This document shows positions 58,713 through 64,000 of a stretch of 64,000 bases of DNA, piece after piece. The notes below the pieces were generated by a model. The model did no database searches, was not told the origin of the DNA, and worked only from the letters and a program-made list of their open reading frames with translations. Position numbers and translations under genes: made by a program. Numbering within the stretch: the first letter of the stretch is position 1; each line of letters begins with the position of its first letter. This DNA comes from Saturnia japonica (lineage: Eukaryota > Arthropoda > Insecta > Lepidoptera > Saturniidae), in assembly GCA_033032175.1 (NCBI GenBank), contig CM065325.1, positions 10,134,930-10,198,929 of the forward strand. The letters are read 5' to 3'.

Positions 58713-61560
58713 GATATCTACGGACGCTGGGGTGCGGAAGAGCTAACGCTTTTGAGTCTTATTTTTTCTTTCTGGCTTTCTGAGTCGTTTGAAGGTCTTG
58801 TGTGGAGTGGCACTATATTTCGAAGGAGCACATGTGCTAACATTTTCGTGGTGAGGCTACTTATAAAATCTTCAAGCTAGTTGTTCGTATCTGCTTATTA
58901 ATGTGCGGTTACCGAGCACACCGTTGCTATCGCGTCCAACCAATCATGCAGGCATTCCACAATCACATCGATGATTCTTCGACATATTATGGTAAATAGT
59001 AGCCGGCCCTTGTAACAGTACAGTATCTGATTTTATATACGGTACAGTAGTCTAAAAACAACAGCAGATTCCATCGAGAGTTGTCACCGTCATGTCGTCT
59101 TGATGGAATGCTTTTTCACACCTCGTTTGAAGGAGCGAAAACGTTTACTGGAAGAACGGTCCATATTCGCACTTAATAACTCAGATAACTTATTATAACT
59201 AATAACTTATTTTAAATATTTGTTATTCATTTTATATTGTCATTCGTAACTAAAATTGAAATAGCCAGTTAATATATTTGACATAGACCTACTTATGAGT
59301 TAAAACGGCAATGAAAGAATATAAAGATTATTATCGGATATTAAAAGCATTAAGGTTCGCATGTCATTACACCGTTAGATAACGTAAAATAATTTGCTGA
59401 TATGTAGTAAGCTGATATTGATAACATATTCGGTAAATGATAACAGATCACTGTGACACCGATAATACTTTTACGTCATAACTTCTTTGGCGTTTAAGAT
59501 AAAAGTTATATATTTATGACTGAAATGTGCAGCAGCCGGCTTCGAGCTAATTTATATTGTTAATCTACTTAAAAAATTAAAAGAAATAAAAAAACAAGCT
59601 TTCAAGAATAAAAGCTTTAGTGTGTCAACTATTAAAGTAGAGGGTAAATTTCTCTCTACTTGAGCCACTTTACAGAAGATCACAGCCAAATAACCTTTTG
59701 TCGTGTGCCTGCGTTGTGTAGGGTTTCCAGAACTCTCTGAAGGGCAGGGGTTACAAGGTTGGTAACGCGCTAGTGTTACCTATTTCTATTACAAGCGTTT
59801 ATAAGCTATGGTGGCCGCTTATGGTGGTCGTGTGCTTGTTTGCCACTTTTTTAGTATAAAAAAGGGTTGATTATTGTAGTGAAACAAGTACTGATACAGA
59901 ATAGTTCTAATCTGGTGATTTGCATGGATGATGTATCTGACAACCGTGAGAATTATGACGAGGGAAACATATGTTTAAAGTAAGAAGAAAATTGTATGAA
60001 AAAAAAAACAATTAAATAGAGTGATTACAAAATTTTTAACTTCCCGGCAAAAAAAAAACAAATATGTGTGCGTTGTCCAATAAATTACACGAAAAGACCA
60101 ATGAATTAAAGTAGGCTATGCTATGTTATGATCAATTCAAAACTATATTCAAAGAAATTGATAAACATATTACTGCCCTAATAATCACAAACTGTTAAAG
60201 TTCAATGTACCAACAATTATTATAACAGGAGATATAACTATAGAAGTATTTTCATATTCCATTAGAAGTTGACGTATAACTTGATATGGCAATATTTTGG
60301 CTAAGCTAACCTACCTTTCGAAAGCTTTAAATGTTTTTTGAATATCAAAAGAATACTTTAATATAAGTGAAAATTTGTAGTAGGTATTTATCTACAACTA
60401 ATGCATATGGATGTCTATTATTAATGGTTTAATTATTTTGTTATGTCATCTAATAATTCCTATGACAAATTTTAAAAGTTCAAATTATAATTGTCTAATA
60501 ATGTTGATCAGTTAAGTTTTTAATTATGAAAGGTCTTTTCCAAATTTGAGTAAAAGTTTGAGAGTATTCCTTAAACTGTCGACCATTATACCATTTCCAT
60601 TTCTTTATTTTCTCTATGACAACTCCTGTGAAAACTTGAACGAGCGTCTTTTTTACATTATCTATGCATTATTTTATAAAAATATGACGTTTACACACGT
60701 TCAAGGTTATACCAGAGTCGGAGAAACCGTTAGGGGTGGAGCTATATCGATAAACGTAACACTGATAACAGACCCGATATTTTTTTACAAAATGTAAGAA
60801 ACTAAACCACACTAATTGTACAAATTTATTAACTAATATTATATTTCATTACAAGATGTTAAACGTATTAATTCTTGATTGATAATGCCAACTTCTTCAA
60901 AATTTTCGAAGCTGTTGTAAAATAAGTAGGTATAGGTAGGTACTCGACAATGAAACGAAATAATTATAACGACAGGTAATCTTTATTTATTTATATTTGA
61001 ATGTTTTTGTTGTATTTATCTTTGTTCAAAATATAATAAATATATGCGATCGATATCATTACTTATTTGGTCACAATACTACAACTATCAAATTAGAATT
61101 GTCATCGAGAAAATAAAGAAATGGAAATAGTATAGTGCCTTTACCTTAGCTAATCGCAAAACGCGATCGTCGTTTTGAGTCACCGTGAAATGGTTTTCAC
61201 GATCGGATCCGGTTAGACACTTGTTCTTTAAAATCGAAAACAGATATCCTTTGTAGTTAAAAATCACAGATCTCTATAGTAAGTAGTCTTCTACATTGAA
61301 TATCTTAAACAAGCTTCATAATAATTTTTATTTTATGAAAGATGTTGTAGGTAGAATGAATCTTGGAATACACTATTTTTGATATCAAAGCGAAATTGAC
61401 GGTTGAAAAATCATAATAATTTAGTGGTTTAGAATTACTAGCACCGTTTATGCCCTAAGACGTCATTCTTAAATAAAACCCATATTATTAACGCCGATGG
61501 ATTCCACACGATCCGTTCCAGTATTAATGCAATCATTAAAAATATGTTTTTTGTTCACAG

Positions 61561-61617
61561 AATAGTTTGGCATCGTCGGAAATGAAATATATGGAGAAAG
61601 CTCTTGAAGAGATCAAG
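61561..61617 (+). CDS. Coiled-coil protein, exon 4 (residues 326-344)
   Basis: A 57-base exon encoding NSLASSEMKYMEKALEEIK. The acceptor 'ttgttcacag' ends at 61560 and the donor is 'aag|gtatgg'. Phase 0 at both ends matches exon 3, and the length is a multiple of three, so skipping it would keep frame. It is a charged helical segment. Confidence 0.75.
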
Positions 61618-61780
61618 GTATGGTATATTATTATATGACTGCGCCAATCTTCTTTGTGTGTTTCACAGTACGACGAATTTTCAAGAAGAAAATGCCTTGA
61701 TTCATGTCTAATTCTTTTTTATGGCACATTATTTTTTACTATTTAAACTTTTTAGTTGTTAAATTTATTGTCACAACGCC

Positions 61781-61843
61781 ATCTACTGACAGTAATGTAC
61801 ATTTTAATATTCTGATAAGTGCCATCTATTATTGTCAGTAGAT
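61781..61843. repeat. Small inverted repeat with 11-bp arms
   Basis: atctactgaca (61781-61791) pairs with tgtcagtagat (61833-61843). Both arms sit next to 'gccatcta', a frequent lepidopteran repeat phrase. It lies inside intron 4. Confidence 0.5.
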
Positions 61844-62182
61844 ACTGTTTGCAACCATGAACTACTTCAATACATAAGATACATTTTTTAGTTATGTCGC
61901 TAGATAGAGCTGTACCCAATATAAGGATATGATAATATTTATATCCTTTTACTTTCCTACATTGATTTTCTAAAGCAATTGCTTTTTTAATACTTTTCTT
62001 GTGAATAACTGAAATAGTAATTATTGAAAACAGAAACTTTAGTCCGTATCAAAAGTAGAATTCAGTTTCGGAGGTATGCCACGATTTATTTTACAAGTCA
62101 CAAATAGTTTTTTATGTATTTGCACTTATGTTTGTTTTGCTCACCTCGATTCTTTGCTATTAAAGTGTGTTTGCATTGCGAG

Positions 62183-62311
62183 GTGGGTGGTCTGCGGAGA
62201 GCACTCGAGGCCTCGCTTGCGCCTTTACCTCACACTTCTGTCCGTCTCGTGCGTGATGCGAAACGAATACAAGACACGGTCATGACGTTGCAAACTCTTA
62301 TACAGAAATAA
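62183..62311 (+). CDS. Coiled-coil protein, last exon (residues 345-386)
   Basis: The frame reads VGGLRRALEASLAPLPHTSV then RLVRDAKRIQDTVMTLQTLI, QK and TAA (62309-62311). A helical, charged end suits the gene. The exact start is uncertain. The AG at 62181-62182 gives phase 0 as needed after exon 4, but its context (gcgag) is weak. The stronger-looking AG at 62164-62165 would put the reading in another frame, ending at a TGA within this exon. High GC against AT-rich flanks supports coding. Confidence 0.6.
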   Translation: MGGLRRALEASLAPLPHTSVRLVRDAKRIQDTVMTLQTLIQK

Positions 62312-62525
62312 CAAAAAAATATATATAATAGGTTATGATAAAATTTCACTTAAACTTAGGATCGTAATTTTACATAAAAATATTATAGGTATTATTTTGT
62401 CTTCTTAATATTAACATTATTATTTCCGGTTGTTTATCATATGAAAAACTAAATTGTAACAAAATATTAAATTAGTTTTTTAACTGTTATTCGATATTAT
62501 CATTGCAGTAAGGTAGGTACAACAA

Positions 62526-62531
62526 AATAAA
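62526..62531 (+). terminator. Poly(A) signal AATAAA of the coiled-coil gene
   Basis: 'acaaAATAAAgtcag' lies 215 bases after the stop at 62311. No closer consensus AATAAA is seen. Confidence 0.5.
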
Positions 62532-63291
62532 GTCAGCGTTTTATTTTAGCGTTCAACTCAGTTTTATTAACGTAATTATATATTTGACTTTTTTGTTGAT
62601 AACTTAGGAAATTAGGATTTGTTCTGTAAAAAACTAAACGTCTAGTAATAATTATACGAAATAATAATAACCATGACAGACATCACTTTCGCCTTCTAAA
62701 CGATATTACTTCATTTATTGCTATCGTTTTTAAATAATCGAACGAATAAACTGAAGTGACGGAATCCTCATACGAAATAATAATAGTATGACAAACATGA
62801 CTTTAAATAGCCTTATAAATTATATCATTGCAGATATACCTATATTCTTAAAATAATTGAATGAAACAAATGAAGAGACTGCTACATCACCAAGAACGAT
62901 TACAATAACCAAATATATTTTGCTATAAAAAAGGCAGGCATATGCAGTGCTTGAATGTAAAATTATACGTGCATATAAATAAACTCCACATAGATTTTCG
63001 CAGTCGTTTGTACCCGTCAAGGGATTATAAAATCAACGTGGGCCTAAACGCATCGATTCAACTTTACGGATAGCCTCCTGTTACACCGTTATTAAAACTA
63101 TTCTCGAAGCAGCTTTCATTTTTACGTCATATTTTTTGTTACATTTTTAGCAGATTTATAAAATGAAAATCGTATCACACTTGTAATAACACAATAAAAT
63201 CATAGAGTGTATAACTCTAATGTGTTGTTATTTAAAATAAAAAAACTTTTTGTACAGTGCTTAGTGAAATTGTATCAGTGATGAATTAAGT

Positions 63292-63545
63292 AATGATGGC
63301 TCAGTTGTACGGACTCCGCGTCGATCGACGTGAGTTCGAATCCCTGTAATGATCCTTAAGCTTTCGGTGATGGAAAAGATTGTGATTAAACCATAGCATG
63401 GTGGTAGGGTTTTTCATAATGCTCGCCTGGCTAGATACCACCCTCAAGTTGAAAATCTGTCCCCAAACACCACTAAGCGTGTTCCGGTACTTGAGAGCCA
63501 GTTTTCCTCTAAGCTTAGCGTGCTACCATCTTGGGCCACACTGCT
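63292..63545 (+). mobile_element. tRNA-derived SINE, second copy
   Basis: Box A 'tggctcagttg' (63297-63307) and box B 'gagttcgaatcc' (63332-63343). It shares 'tacggactccgcgtcgat' and the body with 55391-55640, but lacks about seven bases between the boxes ('gtagcgt' in the other copy). The 3' end 'cctctaagcttagcgtgcta' is also found in part at 57048-57070. Confidence 0.8.
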
Positions 63546-63689
63546 ACACCTATAACGATTAAAAAAATTATAATAATATACAAAGATTTACAATGATAAT
63601 TTTTGATTATTGGTTAGTAATAAAAAAGTTCACACTAATTAAAGGATATATTAATATTTACACCGACAACGAACGGTTTGAAGACATCC

Positions 63690-63745
63690 TAGTTTGATAG
63701 ATATAAAGATAGAGATATAGATACAGATAGAGATACAGGGATAGA
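63690..63745. repeat. GATA-like simple repeat
   Basis: Imperfect gatata/gataga/gataca units ('gatagagatatagatacaga'). Confidence 0.7.
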
Positions 63746-64000
63746 AAAACCCGAGTTAATAGACGCGTTTTACCTGAAATAAAACGCATATTAAAATACT
63801 TCCCTTATTAGAAGCTTAATATTGAAAGCAGCGCATCAGTGTTTCCGTTGATTTCTCTTTCTACCTTGTATAGGCGCCTCTCGCAGGAAGCTTTTATATA
63901 TATTTTTCACAGAAAAATTTGGATATTTTAAAAGACTGAGAAAACTATTGTCACATGATTAATCGTACAATTTAGTGACGTCGGCATAAAATAAGTTTGT

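Larger units (their letters stand above)
53768..61560 (+). other. Intron 3 of the coiled-coil gene (7.8 kb)
   Basis: GT at 53768 to AG at 61560. It holds family A2 (54315), family B (54928), a SINE (55391), a hAT-like element (56066), RTE (57598), and another SINE (58500). The stretch 59.0-61.5 kb shows only a weak SINE-like scrap near 59790-59870 and otherwise nothing recognisable. Confidence 0.65.
62532..64000. other. Downstream AT-rich region
   Basis: No gene is supported. It contains the SINE at 63292-63545 and a GATA-type simple repeat at about 63690-63745. Several dispersed AATAAA strings occur but have no defined role. Confidence 0.6.

Noticed and set aside
62076..62285. 69-codon plus-strand open frame across the last exon
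   Set aside because: Uses a different frame from the helical, charged reading that matches the phase of exon 4; kept only as an alternative for the exon start.
1..64000. CRISPR arrays, rRNA genes, bacterial operons
   Set aside because: No regularly spaced direct repeats, rRNA sequence or ribosome-binding-site organisation seen; the window is eukaryotic.

Overview
This window is AT-rich animal DNA with long introns and many decayed transposons. The dispersed repeats are of types common in moths and butterflies: elements starting near 'ctagctgtgcccg', tRNA-derived SINEs, RTE and R1-like LINE scraps, and short DNA transposons. Together with the protein sequences they point to a lepidopteran insect. 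There is no bacterial, plasmid, CRISPR or rRNA signal.

Two spliced genes can be assembled, both on the + strand. The first (1-24.8 kb, 5' part outside the window) is the C-terminal half of the hypoxia-inducible factor alpha subunit (HIF-1 alpha; sima in Drosophila). It has a PAS-B exon at 1323-1467, then a 14.8-kb intron, then a cluster of exons at 16254-17521. These carry a clear N-terminal oxygen-dependent degradation motif (HLAPTAGD), a degenerate C-terminal one (SPFIP) and a bipartite nuclear signal. The last exon of the cluster can be read in two ways. Read-through gives a short ending with a stop at 17519 and a poly(A) signal at 17649. Splicing at an in-frame GT donor (17447) across 6.7 kb to an exon at 24137-24742 gives a 201-residue Ser/Pro/Met-rich tail with an acidic end. 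Both forms keep reading frame, so this looks like an alternative C-terminal switch made by splicing versus intronic polyadenylation. A GC-rich block inside the long intron (12.48-12.83 kb) ends in ATG followed directly by a splice donor and may be an internal promoter.

The second gene (about 38.6-62.5 kb) has five phase-compatible exons giving about 386 residues. Its N-terminus is basic, its middle is Ser/Asn/Asp-rich and its C-terminal third is predicted coiled coil. I do not recognise the family. Its putative promoter holds three TGACAG boxes, the TALE homeodomain core.

The remaining sequence is introns and intergenic DNA filled with transposon remains. These include a CR1/jockey-type LINE with a dead catalytic motif (31.4-33.2 kb), a 1.4-kb element with 17-bp perfect inverted ends and an endonuclease-like fragment (36.8-38.2 kb), a PIF/Harbinger-like element with TTA target duplication nested in another repeat (42.8-43.8 kb), a hAT-like element (56.1-56.9 kb), R1- and RTE-type LINE scraps, two related SINEs and an old tandem duplication next to an exon (52.7-53.6 kb). 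Exon borders were read by eye from splice consensus and phase; no transcript data were available.
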